In this document: piece by piece, positions 32,943-47,680 of the stretch
Layout of the letters: the number at the start of each line of letters is the position of its first letter
Numbering within the stretch: position 1 is the stretch's first letter
Assembly (NCBI GenBank): GCA_023376005.1
Contig: CM042145.1
Span: forward strand, 95,107,462 to 95,171,461
Reading direction: 5' to 3'
From: Doryteuthis pealeii
Lineage: Eukaryota > Mollusca > Cephalopoda > Myopsida > Loliginidae
Length of the DNA: 64,000 bases
Translations under genes and position numbers: made by a program
The notes under the pieces: generated by a model
What the model saw: only the letters and a program-made list of their open reading frames with translations
Databases searched by the model: none
What the model was told of the DNA's origin: nothing

Positions 32943-34679
32943 ATTAGAACCTATCAGAGAGATAAATTGATAGCTGGCGGTCATATGTAGAGGTCGAACA
33001 AGCTTTCCCCATTCTGTAGATAGGGATTCATTGAATCGGTCAGTCTCGAAGCGCATACTGAGGAATTAGGGCATCCTTCGGAAGAATGAATAATTTTCAA
33101 GAACGGAATGGTGTTTTGAGGAATAGATTGGAGTCAGTTAGACTGTTCGTGATAAAACTCCTAGTGAAGTCCGGAGCGGAGCCAGGCCGATTTTCTGTGT
33201 GTGAAAGTTCGACATCGCGTGAGTTTGAGTTTTGAGTTTGAGTTTTGTTTAACGCTTATCAACACTGTGGGTTATCTAATGGCAGAAAAGGTTATAGAAT
33301 GCTTTTACTATGGATTTAGTCTTAAAAGTAGCATTCTCGGTTGTATTCGGTATGTTTTGGTTTAAGATCTTGTTGAAAAGTGTGCTTTTTTTCTAATTTA
33401 AATGTTTCTGTGTTTGTTATTTTAAAGGGTCTTTTAAGTTTTTTTTGTTTGGTAATTGTTGGGTGGATGGTTGTCTGAGACTGTTGCAGTTTAGGAGGGG
33501 GTCTTTAGTGAGGTATGTACTTTGATATTGGGGCATACTGGGCGCGTTACTCCTTACGTATCATCGGCGTAGAGAATCAAGACCATGAGTCTGATTAGTA
33601 TTAATCATGCGTGTTCGGACTATGTGTCTCATGTTATGTTTACTTGTTTAAAAGTTTGGTGCCGATATAGGCCTCGCGGTCTCAGTATTTCTTGTCGGAT
33701 GGTAACGTACTTTTCCGAACTGCGGGACTTTCTGTGTCGTCCAATTCTTGGACCAGTGGCGTGAGTGGATAAGGTTGTTTAGGCTTTAAACAGTTTCTAA
33801 GTGACAGTATATATCTGGAACCGGAGTTCAAATGCTGAGTGAAAGAGTTAGAATTAAATAGTTAATTAATTACAAAACTTATCCAGTATGGTTAGGCGGA
33901 GGGAGAACAGGATACCCGGGAGGACTAAAAGTAAGAGTTAGAGGTTCAAATTCGTGAGGTCCGAATAACGGACAAGAAAGTTTTGCCCTGAGTCACGGAA
34001 AAGAAGGGTTTACGAGTCCCGAGAAGGTTCCCGAGTTCCGGACCAAGAATACTGAAAGAAGGCGGGTAATATGGGCCGAAAACGTTGTAACAATAACAGT
34101 TGAAGAGTGGGGAATAGTCCCGAAATAACGCGGAGTTAATTTATCTATGAGACTTGTCCCATGCTATGCTCAAACATTCAGAGAGAATAGATGAGTCTGA
34201 TGTTCCCAATGGCAAGCATTGACGCATTAGAACGAGCAGAACAACGGATAAAAACGTTTCGATGATGAATAGTGGAGGTTATCTTGTTGGTTGGTGGTGG
34301 TGTTGGTTTTAGGCATGTCATTATTGGGGTTATCTGTGTTGGGTATTCAATTTTTTTACCAACTTTTTTTAAAACTACTTTTTTCAATGAAGGATAAAAG
34401 TGGAATTGAGAGTAAGTGGTGATTAAAGGATATCACAATTCCGCGGGGCTGATAAGAGGGGAAGGGGTATAAAGTCGGAAGTTGGGCACGTAATAGCATG
34501 ATGGAGATCGAAACTCGCTTACTGTTATGTTAGCTGGTCTAGCAGTTAGAATACCTTTATGGGGAGTTCACTGTGGTGTAGGGCTACCGGTCATGGGGCT
34601 GGCTACATCCAGTAAGATGAGTTCAATACAGCAGTCTTTACTATTAGTTCACATTGGCTTAATTACTTTGGGAGAGCAT

Positions 34680-35160
34680 AAGTAAAAAGATAAAGGTCCG
34701 GGCGGCCTAAGTGACGGTATTCCAGCCAAGAACAGCGAGGGAGGTTATCTGGTTTTAACTAGCGTAACCAAGGATATTATTTGGCGTCTGGGTGGGGCAC
34801 ATTTACATAGCTCCCTCATTTGGTACTCGATCTGTGCTACTCATACGCTGGAGTTGGGAGGGCCAATATGAACCAGGAACTTGTGATTTCTAGGAAGGCT
34901 ATACCGACTGACTTAAGAATTCCCAAGTTGTGTTTAAATTGTAGCAGTAAATGTTAGAAATCGCAAGGTTCCTGGTTCGAAATCGATCGCAAACTCAGCA
35001 TAGAAGTAGTACAGAAATGCTGTGAGTAAGCGTAGAGAGTGATGGGTAGGTTGGCCGTCCATCGTCAGATGCAAAAATCTTCTTCGTTTGGCCTAGTGAA
35101 AGAGGATGAGAACTCTGTGGATTTGGGGTTGATCGATTTAGAGCAGCCAACGACTTACTT
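34680..35160. repeat. Opposed tRNA-derived foldback, copy B
   Basis: Counterpart of 7306-7834, with the same GGTTCCTGGTTCGA and ACTCAGCAT blocks but many base gains and losses, so pairing of the arms is poorer. Confidence 0.6.
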
Positions 35161-35689
35161 TTTTTATGTTATTCTACAATTATGCTTCGACAGTAACTAA
35201 CCAGAGGAGGTTGTATGCTGATGTAAAGCAAACAAATAAGTTTTTAAAATAAAATAAATAAATGATAATATGTACAGAATAATATCAATTTATCCTTTAC
35301 AAAGGAGAGCCCCGGAGAGAAGATGAGAGAAGGAGAAAGAAGAGAGGGAGGAGAAAGGAAATATAAAAGAAGAAAGTGAAGCATAGGCTAATGGAGCTAA
35401 TGAAGGAAGAAGGGCGATACAGAGATGCAGCCTTATTAATACGGGTATGGAAATGGTGAGTGTTTAATAGGCTATAATATTAAATTAATAGCTATAAGAG
35501 TTAGGAGTAAGATTTAATCAGTTTAACAGATTTAATTAGCGACTAGATGTTACTTTTGTAAGTTGGATTATAAAATTATTAATGGGCTATATATATAAGG
35601 TGCATATCTAGTCTATTGTGCTCTTAATTAGCGGTCATCCGGGCCTAGGTTTTTCTCACTTTTTTACTTTATATCATTCAGTTAGATCC

Positions 35690-35960
35690 TCCTTTTTCGT
35701 CTTCTCGTCCCCTCCCATATCTTCTCTACTTCTTTCTCTTTTTAAATCTTCTCTTTCTTCTATAATATATCTATTCTTTCATTCTTTGTAAAGTAGTAAT
35801 TGAATATTACCTATGTCTTACATATTAACTTTATTTATTATATTATCTTTCAACCGTTATACTTTGTATTTGGTTGTGAGTTGTTCATGAGTTACAGTCA
35901 TATAGAATTTAATTAGTATCCCTAGAGGTTAGTTTTAGTCGTTGGAAGGTCAAAGTATCG
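35690..35960. repeat. Local inverted segment in copy B
   Basis: Where copy A has (TC)n-(TA)n-(GATA)n, copy B has CATTCTTTGTAAAGTAGTAATTG and TTTATTTATTATATTATC. These are the reverse complement of the upstream stretch corresponding to copy A 7900-7985 (CAATTATTACTTTACAAAG). After it the direct order resumes at AGTATCGGAATTGAAGC (copy A 8336). It could be a real local inversion-duplication or a foldback read chimera. Confidence 0.5.
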
Positions 35961-38900
35961 GAATTGAAGCTATGTAGCATGTATAACCAGTAAATTGTTT
36001 AAAAGATAAGAAAAAGTAGATCGTTGGGCGACGTGACGTGCATTCAGATAAGTCAGGGCATCAAGCACAAACAGACGACAGACAGGGATGTTCTAATCAC
36101 TTCTCTTTGTCTTTAGCGTTTTACGCAGAAGAGAAAGTTGTTTTATTATATCGGGCATTGAGATTAGGATGCGCATAAGAAGAAACCGAGTATATAATCG
36201 GATATTCTTGCACATAATGCACGCATTGTTCTCATATCTTCCATCTATACTTCTGTCTTCACTTTATTTGAAGTTGATCGATTTAGCATATGTTAAGTCA
36301 CTTAGTGCATTATCTAAAATTGGTTTATTTTACTCGTATCGAACATAATGCTATCTATATGGCTCAGAATTTGCGAATTTTTGGGCTGAACGCGATTAGG
36401 GAATGGATCCTGGTTTGATATTTGAATACACAGAAGGTAATAACAACCTTGTACGCGAATATATCTCATCTAGAAGACAGGTTACACAGTGAAATGCGAC
36501 GACACGGCAGGATTACTGCCTCTAATGTAGCTTAATCTTTAAATGTCATCGCGAATTTGCGTTTATGGCTGAGCAAGGCTGGAATCACGATATTTAGGTT
36601 AATGTTTCTTCTGCAACCTGTGGAGGTCTTGAACTTTCTGGATATACTTACGTTGGCTGAATGACGAAACTTTAGTACAACGACAGTAAGTCGGTTTACA
36701 TTTTTGGTTGCTGCTCCACGTCATACATGGTTCGTTGCGAACGTGTAAGCCATTTAAACCCCATATAGAAATACACAGATGGTTGCCTGTTAAGGGTTCT
36801 AGGATATTGGCATAGCGAAGTATACCTGTTGTAACTATACGAGGGGTCTTAGTGCAAACGTTGCACCAACGATTCCACTGAACACTAAAAGAGTTTAAAT
36901 GGTACGGGGATTGTAGGCTAACAGTCTGTAGGTGTCAGATTTAAAAAGCTGGTTGAAAGACTGCAGTGGGAAGTACTATGCGACACATCAGACGAGCTGC
37001 TAGCTTTCTAATGATTATCGGATCCTGCTGGTTTTCTCAGCGCATTGTTGTTAAAAGAGAAGGAGGATGGAACAAGTCCTCGCTGTCTGGCGCTGAGTAA
37101 CAAAGGAGGAGGTACGGGTGTTAAATTACTTGTGATCCCAGATAGGGAAGAGGCTCGTCCGAATCCTAGCTGTCGAAATCAAAATAGAGCAGGATATTCT
37201 TCTTCGTGTTTCCTCGTCAACGCCCCGGAACTTTACTTTTTTACTTATGATGGCTTCCAAGCGGTGATGTAAGCTTGCTGCCGACACTCAGTGGGTAATT
37301 TCCAAGTAGTAGACTGCATTGTTTAGAATCACTTCAGAACTGGAGCATGTAGCAGCCTATCCGGATAGCGCTGCCTACAGCGCATTATCACAAGTGATTC
37401 TCATTCGGCGAGGTCAAGGCAGCTAATTATGTAAGTGGCTGGGAGATGGTCAACAGTAACAGTAAGGTCATAGGATCGTTACGCATTCCGCAGTCATGGC
37501 TATTGGTTCACGGGTGCAGGTCATTTCGCTATTACACCTTTTTCTTTCTTAAAAATGACCGTCCACCCGCGGTTCTATTTCTTCCTCTTTGCTATAGTAG
37601 TCTCTCAAAACTAAGGACCTTCAATCATCTCGTTACAAGCTGCGTTGTATTTCAATTGTGAGCCTTACTTGAGTTTAATCATTGGCGTATACATCGCACT
37701 GACTTCCGACAGTATAAACCCCTAGCGATACTTCCTTGTTTAATTGCAATCATGCGATATTATCAGGAATATCTTGATCCTTGCATAGGCTTGGGTTGTT
37801 GCTATGGGGGGCGTTTGAAACCAAAGGCCTAATTTGCAGACACGCGAAGGTACTCCTCTCTTTGTCTTTACTATGTGATTTATTTCAGGTATGTTACTAG
37901 ACTTCAAGTCTCTTCCCATCTGAATTGGGCAAGACCTTGCCGCCCCAGTTTCAAGGCACATCCGTGCTGTATGTGGCGGTCGGCTTCGCACACCCCCCTA
38001 CTGGTTTCATAGAGGCTGGTCATATTACCCCAAGTTTTCTTCTAACACACAGATCAAACCTTACAACTTCTATTCTCATTTGTTAGCCCAAGACTCATTA
38101 CACAAAACACTCTTTCCTACTACGCGACATCCTCATCTTCCATGTTTTTTCGTATCTGTTTCATGTTGGTTACTTGCTAAGACAATCAAGTCATGTTTGG
38201 TTAGAATATTCTGATTGAAATTGTTCTAATATAAATTGTAATTTCTGGTTTTTGTGACCTTCTGGGGCATCCTAATATTTAAGCAAGCAAATGTCTCGCA
38301 GTTCATAAGTACAGATTGGGAATACGATCCAGTTGGATGAGCCCTACATTGCGACTTTGTTTATGGTAAAGTACATACGTGCCTCAAGAATAAACAATAA
38401 AAAAACATTTTTATATTCAACTAAGAAATTTATAATTTTCACAAAATATATTTTTGTGTCGTCATTAAGAACTTTAGTAGAATAATTTTTTTTTACTATC
38501 TCCATTGAGCTTTGCCAAAAGACTATCATTCACTATGCGAACGTGTTATTAAAAAAAAAGTCTGACCAGCGATCTGATTATAAAATCTACTTTTACCGAG
38601 ATTGGCTGTAAATTGCCAACGAGATGTTAAAGAGAGCCGAGGCTGCGTTGGCGTATCCTATTAAAGCATTTTCTGGTTTGGCGTTGAACAAAAAGGCAGG
38701 AGTTAGAGTTTGAATATTTTAACGGGCCTGACTGCCTGAAAGGGGGTATTATGTTTGGAAGGACCGACCCTCTCTGAAAAGTAAATACATACTGACGACG
38801 CTGTCTGGCTGATTAGAACAGGGTATCTCGAAAAGCAAATTCAGGATTCAAAATGAACCTCTCATTGCATGCTTTGTCTGACTGAATTCTTTTTGTGAGA

Positions 38901-40047
38901 TTATTTAAAGGAATGTTTTATATTAGAATAATTCGTTAAGACATTGGTTTAACAGCAAGAATTAGATATTCGTGAACAGGAGATAAGAAGGATTGGATTC
39001 AGAATCCAGATCCAAAATTATTTCAAAATGTTCTATTTGAGGGGTAAACGTTGGTATCGTAAAATGGAGGCATCTAAGTTATGGTGTCAAAAAGATATAT
39101 TTCAACCCAGTCTACAAACTACTAGTTATTCTCACTTGAAACTAATTTCTTTGGCTGGAGGTTTTGTAAATGTGATCTATTCACCATTCTACAGTCTTGC
39201 AATTATTCCAATCCTTTATATATTACATATCCTTCGGTTTCAGGTCGGGTCAACAATGGAGCATCCGAGCAAACGAAACAAATTGAGTTTTCTGGTCAGT
39301 GGGGAAAACTCTGTCAGACGCACTGGGGATTAGCTGCTGCAAAGTGCACTTGTACATATATGTATTTTTTCGTAAATTAACACAAAAATACATTACCATA
39401 TGGACTATATTCATGACACAAAAGACTAAATAGATTAAGTTTTTTTTAAATTTTATTTTGCACAGTCATTTAATGGACGCAACTGTATTTCAACTCTGAT
39501 GAGTTTGACCAAAAAGTCCTTAATGGATCATATGAAGTCTGAGCATATAACCAGAAAAAAAACCATGATTTAAGTATCTAATGATAATGTGATTTTTAAC
39601 TATGAAACAAATTTAAAAAAAGTGATCAGCTTAGTCTGAAAGCACAGATTTTATTCACAACGACTGTCGGGAGTAAATTTAGCAATTAGATGGAAGAAGT
39701 AACCGTGCGTGGTATATGGTATCTGTGTCTGTGCCATCTGCGTTGAGTAACTATCTCTATTACGTTCTAGTTTGTTATAAGAAATAAAGAAAAGAAAATA
39801 CGAATCGGGGGAATTCAAAAGTAGTTATGTCTTTATTTAATTTAATTTTTTAAAAAACAATCATGGGGTGGCGCGGAATGATAAAGTTAGATTGTCGGCC
39901 CAAAGTGAGCCGACCTAGCTATATACTATTTACCAATCTCAGAACTGAGTATGGGTGTGCCTAAATAGTATCTTTTAAGTGGAGTTTAACAAGGTTTGAA
40001 ATCAGAGGGGTTTTCTTTTTTTCCTATAAGCGGTTGTCTTGTTATAG

Positions 40048-40333
40048 CAGGGTTTAGGACAAAATGACTGAACACATTTGTAGGTTTGATTAAAATGGCA
40101 AATGAAGTAAAAAAAAATTGATGCTGACACGAGTTTCACCAGTTCCAATTATTGGCAAGCAACTGAATAAAGGAAAGAAAAACATGGCATTATAAGAACA
40201 AGACAAAATGGCATTATATGAGAAAAATGGCATTATATGTCTTTTCGAAATCAATACATTTTGTTTCTACTTAACTTTATGTTGCAATTTTATGTTACTA
40301 ACAAATGTGTCAGGAAACATCTGCCTGGCCCTG
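40048..40333. mobile_element. Tc1/mariner-type MITE, copy B
   Basis: Counterpart of 11754-12033, with CAGGGTTTAGGACAAAATGA at the left end and TGCCTGGCCCTG at the right, and TA on the right side. Confidence 0.75.
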
Positions 40334-42129
40334 TAGATGTTAACTGTAATCTACAGTGAAACGTGTGAATTGGGGCGTGTAAAATGCTTTTCAAAAATTA
40401 CTTATTTTTTTTTAATGAAGGAAGCCATATTATAATATCAAAATTAATTTTGAACGGCCTGCATAGTCTAGTATTCTATCCTTATCCTCCAGGTTGGGGA
40501 TAGCAGTTGAAAAAGCTTGCTGTTGCTTGTGACACTAAAGAGAGAATGGATTCTTTTTAATAATCTACACTTCAAAAATAGAATATGTGCGATATTCATT
40601 TTTAATATCCAGATATATTTCTTGGAAATGGCTGTGCTATGCTAATGTTTCATAACTGCGTAAACTATTTCGATACAGGATTGACGAAAAGAATTAAATT
40701 AATGAATAAAAGAAAATCAACAAATAAATTGAAATAGATCACTAAGTAGGCTGAGCCTCTTCTAGTAGTGACCACTGAAGCGGAGATTTACGAGGTTTTG
40801 ATTCCAGAGTTTTCTTTTTTCTCCTAGACTGTTTGCTAACCAAGGTTAAGAGCTTACTATTTACTCATAGCTCGGGGAGAATAGTTGGATTCATACCTTC
40901 CCAAGGGTATTTGCGCTATGTAAATGGTGGCTTCGTCCAAGACTTGAACTCTGGTCGGACGGATCTATTTCCTATGACTCTAACACGTACACACGCGTCC
41001 TTAATATGATTATCATTGGTTTCACTTCGGTCGACATCATCTCTGTATTTTCCGTTTTTGATATTAATTTTTTTATAATGCCTCTTTGTGAATCTCTCTT
41101 TTATTCTATTATCTCACATCATCCTTAAAAAGAATATTTACACAGAACATACACAATTAATGTCTATCTATATGCAGATCAAATTTTTTTAAAGTAATTC
41201 TCCCGATATATCCCTGGTCTCAAGATATTTATTTCAGTATACATAGATGAGACCTTATCAGGTACTACCACTAAGGGTCAGAGTAGTCTTGAAAGTAATG
41301 GCAATAAAAGGGTACTGCACACTCCCTAGAGTTCGGGACTGCAGTCTCATCAAACCGATGCAGTTTAGTGTCACAACTGGAACAACACTTTTTGGTTGTG
41401 TGATACAGTCAGCATATTCAAAGCCTGTGGCCAGGGCATTTTTATGATCAATATCTCAGTCATTTGCAGAGTTCTCAGTGAGCAAACTTTCCCTCCCAAT
41501 CATGTCTACTTTTGTAAGAATGTCTAAAGTAAATGGACTGCTCTTCTTTTTATATGGTTGACAGTGTCGCCTGTATCTCCAATTTGCCTTTGCTACTAGT
41601 GTTTCCTCGCAAATAGCATCACCATGACCAAAAAGACATTTAGGCTACACGAAGGTATTGGGGGACAGAATAAAATATGGTCTTTTCAATATGGCGGAGT
41701 GCTGATTCGACATGGAATAGAAGTGTAGATATATTTCAGCGTATCAACACTGGCTATTTTTTTTACCGGATGAGAAATCCAAGTCCACACCGCATCAATG
41801 GCGGACTGATCCCTCTGTATCCGACCATCAATCAATCTTTAATGGCATGGTCAACGTGTACGCAGGAACAAACACGCATCCGTGGTTCATACCTCACCCC
41901 ACTACACAAAAACATACAAAAAACACTCTAATATACTTTAATAAACAATTTTTATCTTCTTTTTTTACCACAGAGGTGTTACAGTTCTTTTTTTGGGGGG
42001 GGGTACGGTTTTCAATGCTGTAGAGTTTGGTATAAATAATTCCTAATGATATCCATTCTGCACCACTTGACTTTAAACTAAATGCTTGAAAAAAGGCTGA
42101 ATGGGAACTATACAACGATCCTGCATACT

Positions 42130-42560
42130 GCTAAGAGCAAATAAATAATATAATAAAATAATATAAATAATACTAATAAATATATAAATAATAAATAAAT
42201 ATAGATAATTTAATAAATAAATAATATATATATATATGATAATATAATATAATAATAATAATCTAATAATTACACAAAATAATAATAAATATTATATAAT
42301 AATATAATATATACATAAATATACAATAATAAAATATAATATACATATGATATTTTATAATTCAATAATGATAATATAATATAATATTTTATTAAGATAT
42401 ATAATATATAATCTATAGAAAATAATATAAATAATATAATATAATAAATATTATATAATAATTATAATATATATATAATAAAATGAATAATAATATAATA
42501 AATATATAATAATTATAAAATAATAATAAATAATACTAATAAAATAATAATAATACTTTA
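42130..42560. repeat. AT-only (AAT)n tract, copy B
   Basis: Counterpart of 13820-14280, with different unit order and several CATA/TACA interruptions. Confidence 0.9.
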
Positions 42561-44169
42561 ACTAAAATGCTAACTAATTAATAATAGATATCTAATTAAA
42601 TAACTAAAATGCTTGAAAAAAAAATGCTGAATGGAACTACACAACGATCCTGCATGCTGAGCAAATCCTGAAGTAACCCCCACCCCACTCTAAAAAAAGC
42701 AGTTGTGAGAACACTTTACACACAAGCCATCAGTGGTAGGCCGACCAGCAAAAATTACACTGACGCAGCTCTGTACGGATACTGAATGCAGCGCGGAGGA
42801 TTTGACAGGAGCGATGATCGATATGAATGGGTAGCGAAAAAGATAGATAGACAGAGAGAGAGAGGGTGAAGAGAGAGAGAAGAGAGGGGTGGAGGACATA
42901 TGAATTCGTGGTGTTAGCACAATCTTGATGCTATGAAAATACTAAATCTCTTTTTAAAGTTAAGAATAAAATCAAATGTTATAAAAATAAACTATGTATG
43001 CGATGGGTTAATTTCGTCTATAATTACGTAAAAATGAAAATAACACGGGGACAATGCTCACTTTATAAGAATATTTACGAAATATAATGACCAAACTCTG
43101 AAATACTATAGACTGAATTTTTAATCGCCGTTGTCTTAAACACGGCGTCCAGACAATTTCAGAATCTCCGGGAAGAGAATTCTTAGCGTCTCTTTATTAA
43201 ATTTGGTACTATCTGTGAGTAAAGCAAGCACGAGGAGCAATTCACTCTTACAAAATCGAAACTGGCCTGCTGTACGTCTTGGCACTCATGAATGTTTCTG
43301 GCCAATGCAATCTTGGTCTAAAGGGAATATTATTCATTTTTAATTGGTTCAATAGATTGTTTTCAACTAGTTTTTTAAATTTAGTTGACTGTGAGGAGAA
43401 AATGTTTTCTAGAAAAAGGGTTCAAGAAAGTTTGGTAATGAATTAACATGCCATAAGAGAACCAGCGAATAATTTGGCATATCCATTTTTTGAATAAAAA
43501 AACAATCTGGTTCAAATATCTTCAAACTTGACCTTATATAATATAAATATATAAATATTATTATATATATATGGAGGATGGGTACTGGCTAATGGGTTTT
43601 TCATTAGGCTTCGGGATAGTACTTTTCAAATTAGCCGTGGTTTGAACACTGGCTTGTTTGTTAATAATATATGTTGTGGACTCGAATTTTATGACAAGTT
43701 AGGGTAATTAAGTTTTCATATAAATCCAAATGGGCAAAACTTGTGTTAATAGACGTTTTAATCCATTGGTCTCCTTTCTTTTCAATTATTGATTCCAATG
43801 TTTTAAAAACTCTTTCATTTCTTTCTCTGATGGGGAATCTTTCACACACACAAAGACACACACACGCAAACGCACACATACACACACCACACGCACGCGC
43901 GCACATGTATATATATATATACATATTATTATTATATAAGTGTGTATGTGGTACGTGTATGTGTGCGCGTGTGTAACGTGTGCGCGTGTGTGCATGTGCA
44001 GATGGGAAAACAGCGTAATGATATCGTTTATTGATTTGCTCAACGGCTTTGCAACTGATTCGATGATTACCCCTGTTTCTGGCTCCTTAGCTAGTCATCG
44101 CTCATTCGTTTCTGAAACCTTCTATGTAGAACTCCGTAATACTCACAGACATTTTACTAATCATGCAGA

Positions 44170-44591
44170 CATCCTTTCCCGCTTTTAAGTTTGTCTTCCA
44201 GTCTTTTTCCTTGCTCACTCTCTTTTATTCTTTTACTTTTCCTTTGCAGTTGCTTGTTCATTTGCTCTGATTCTCTTTAACCGTTTAGCTCCGATTAATA
44301 TGGTTCACTCTTATCTCTCCTATTACTTTTTTTTATTTTATTTAATTTATTCAATTTTATATGTGTGCTTCCTTCTTCTGATTCTGCTCGGTCCGCATCA
44401 TCTACGCTTCGGTTCAATCACGAATTATTTATTTTATTTATTTAATTGTGTCTGCCATCCGTTATAACTACGTTTTTCTGTATTTATTTCCTCTTACACT
44501 TTGGTTTCGTATTTCTCGTTCTTTTCCAATGGGTTTTTGTTTTGTAACTTCTTTTATGATTTGCAAATCTTTTTTTTAAATCAAATTATAT

Positions 44592-44644
<53 letters not shown>

Positions 44645-45121
44645 ATCTTTGTAAGAAAAAAGAAGTATCTCTTACGTTTTTTTAAATCTTTTACTTAGCA
44701 CTTTCATTCTTTTCTTCTTTTTTTTTTTTTTATCTCAGCGTCTTTTATTCATTTATTCTATTGCTTTCTTTTTGTATTATTCTTTTTATTTCCTATTTCT
44801 TTTTCCTGCTTCTTATTTCAGAAGAAAAAGCCTTGTTCTTCTTTCTCTCTTTCTTTCTTCTTTAGATTATAGTTTTCCTTTTTTAAACTTTTCCTCTTTT
44901 CACTTTATTTCTTACTGCTATGTTTCATTATTCTTTACTTTGAAAATTTCCTTATTGTTAAATTCTTTTTCTTTTGTTCTTTTATTTTCTTTACTTCTTT
45001 ATAATTTTCACTGTTCTTTCTTTCTTTTTAACTTCTGTTTATCATTCCTGATGTTCTTTTCTTTCATTCTTTTTCTTTTATTCTTTCTTTTATGTTTTTA
45101 AGTGTTATTTCTTTCTTTCCT

Positions 45122-45154
<33 letters not shown>

Positions 45155-47680
45155 TCTTTGTTATTGTTTATACTTGTTCATGTTTTTTCTTTTGTCTTTC
45201 TTTCCTTTTCAATTTCTTTCTGTTTTCTTTTTTCTTTTGCTTTCTTTCTTAACTTTAAGTTTCATTATTCTTTTCTTTGATAATTTTCTTTTTCGTTCAT
45301 TCTTTTCTTTTTCGTTCATTCTTTTTCATGTGATTTTTTTTTATTTAAAAAATTTTCTTTAATCATTCTTTCTTTTTTCTTTCTTTTTGATTTCTGTTTG
45401 GTATCGGTCATTCTTTTTCTTTTCTTTCTTTCGTTTCTTTCTTTCTTCTCTTTCTTTCTTTCATGTTTTATCATTCCTTTTTTTTACAATTTTCTTTCAT
45501 TCCTTTTTGTATCTTTACTTCATTTTCCCATCTTTATTTTTTTAATTATTTTTCTATCTAACTTTCTTTTTTCTTCATTTCTTTTTCTTACTTCTGTTTT
45601 TGTTGATCTTTTTTTCTTTTCTCTTTCTTTGTTTTCATTTCTTCTTTCTTGTTTAGTATTATTTTTTTTTACTCTTTTTTTTTTACTTATTTTTTACTTC
45701 CTTTGTGTTTTCCCGTTTTTTCCTTCACCTTATTTATTTCTTTATTTTTTTTTTTTATATTCATGCTTATTATCTCTATTCATCATTTTCTTTGTTTCTT
45801 TGTTTCTTCTTTTTTGTTTCACTCTTTATATTATTACTTTTTTTCTTTCTCTTTTCTTATATTTACAAACATTTAATCAATACTTTTTCTTCTTTCTTTC
45901 CTTTTCTTTGTCTTTCTTTCTTTCTTCTCTTTCTTTCCCTCTTCATAATTAATACTTTCGTTTTCTTTCTTATTTTTATGCATATTACATTTATCAATTC
46001 TTTTTTCTTTCTTTTTCTTTCTTTTCTTTCTTTTTCTTTCTTTCTTCTCTTTCTATCCCTGCTTTCATTAATTGCTATTTTCTCCTTACTTAGTTTTCTT
46101 TCCATTTAATTTTTTTAAATGCTTATTAACATTTTATTTATTTTCAAATCTTTTTTTCTTTGTCTTTCTTACTCTTTGAAGATTCCCACTCTTATATATT
46201 AACTAAGCTTCTGTCTTTTTTCCTTCTCTAATCAGTTATGTTAATTATCATTCATCAATCCTTTTCTTTCTTTCTTTCTTCCTGTCCTATTCTTTTCTCC
46301 TTTCATTTTAACTACTTGATTCCTTACCTTATTTTGATTTCCTTTCATTTTTCATTTTTTGTTTCCCTTTTTTTCGTTAACCTTTTTCATTTTATTTTAT
46401 ATTAATTTTATTTTATTTTTTTGTGATTCCCGTTTCCCATACACTTGCTTACATTTTGTACTCCTCCTGTTAATTTACTATTCCTTTCTCCATTTCTTTT
46501 CATTCAAAGATCGCTTTCTTTATCTTTTGACTTGGAGAAAAAATTTTCTGTGTAGACCTCCAAATCATTTCTTTTTTTTCCTTTTTTCTTTCTTTCATTT
46601 TAAGTTTTGTTTCATTTCTCAATATTCTTCTTCATCTATAGCCTATTTTTCCCTGATTCGCATTTTTTATTCCATTAACGTTTTCAACCTTTTTATATCT
46701 TTCCTTTGTTTTTTTCCCCCTTTATTGTCTTCCTTTCTTTCTCCATTCCTTACTAATCCGCATTGTCGTCTTGTCCACAACTTCATTTCGTTTCTTCCTT
46801 CGCTTTTCTCTAAAAATCGTTCCTTTCTTTTCTTCTTTTCATTCATCAAGCATTCCTATCCCTATTCCACAACCCTTTGCTTCTTAAGTTATTTTATGCA
46901 TCATCCTTCAAATTTCTTTATCGTTACTTTTCTTTTTCTGTTATTCCTTCTAATGTTCCATGTTCTTTCACTTCTTTTATTCTTTCCTTCCTTCACATAT
47001 TATCACTTTCTTCTTCTTCTTTTTCTTCTTCTTCTTTCTTCTTCTTCTTCTTCTTCCATTTCTTTTTCTATCTTCTCCTTCTTCTTCCTTTATTTCATTC
47101 TTCGTCCCAAACCTCCACACCTTCTCCCTTTCTAAATTTGATATTCCTGTCTATTTATTCGCCTCAATTTTGTATTTTTCTCTTTCATTTTTTTTTCCCC
47201 CCATATTCTTTTTATTTCCTTTCTTTCCTTCTCTTTCCTTAATCTCAATGTTTTAACACTAACCTTTTTTATCATTCACTTTCATTCTTTCTTGCTTAAT
47301 TTCTTGTTTTATTATATTTTCTGTCTTTTTTCCTTCTTCTTTCAAAATTCCCTTCTTTTCTACCTCCAGTTTCTCATGATTTCCGAATTTTCATTCATTT
47401 GGCTCCTTCTTTCTCTTGTATTATTCTATTCCACGACACAATTACTTTTCTTATCTTTCTAAAACTTATATTCCCCGAGCATTAAAGAAATCCTTTCCAC
47501 TTCACCTGCTTCCTTTTCATTTTCAACAAACTATTTTTTCCGCGCTCCTATTAGGCAACTTAATAATCTTTAGCCATTATCTCCCTAACTCCCGGCCTTT
47601 CTCTCGTCTCTCTTCTTTCCCCTCATTCGTCTCTTCTCTCACAAGTCTCGCCTCACTCTCTTTCTCCTATCTCTTTCTCT
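44170..47680. repeat. Polypyrimidine domain, copy B
   Basis: Counterpart of 16270-19425, including (TA)n-(TG)n at 44588-44642 and an interrupted CTT array at 47005-47057. All long open frames here are compositional. Confidence 0.92.
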
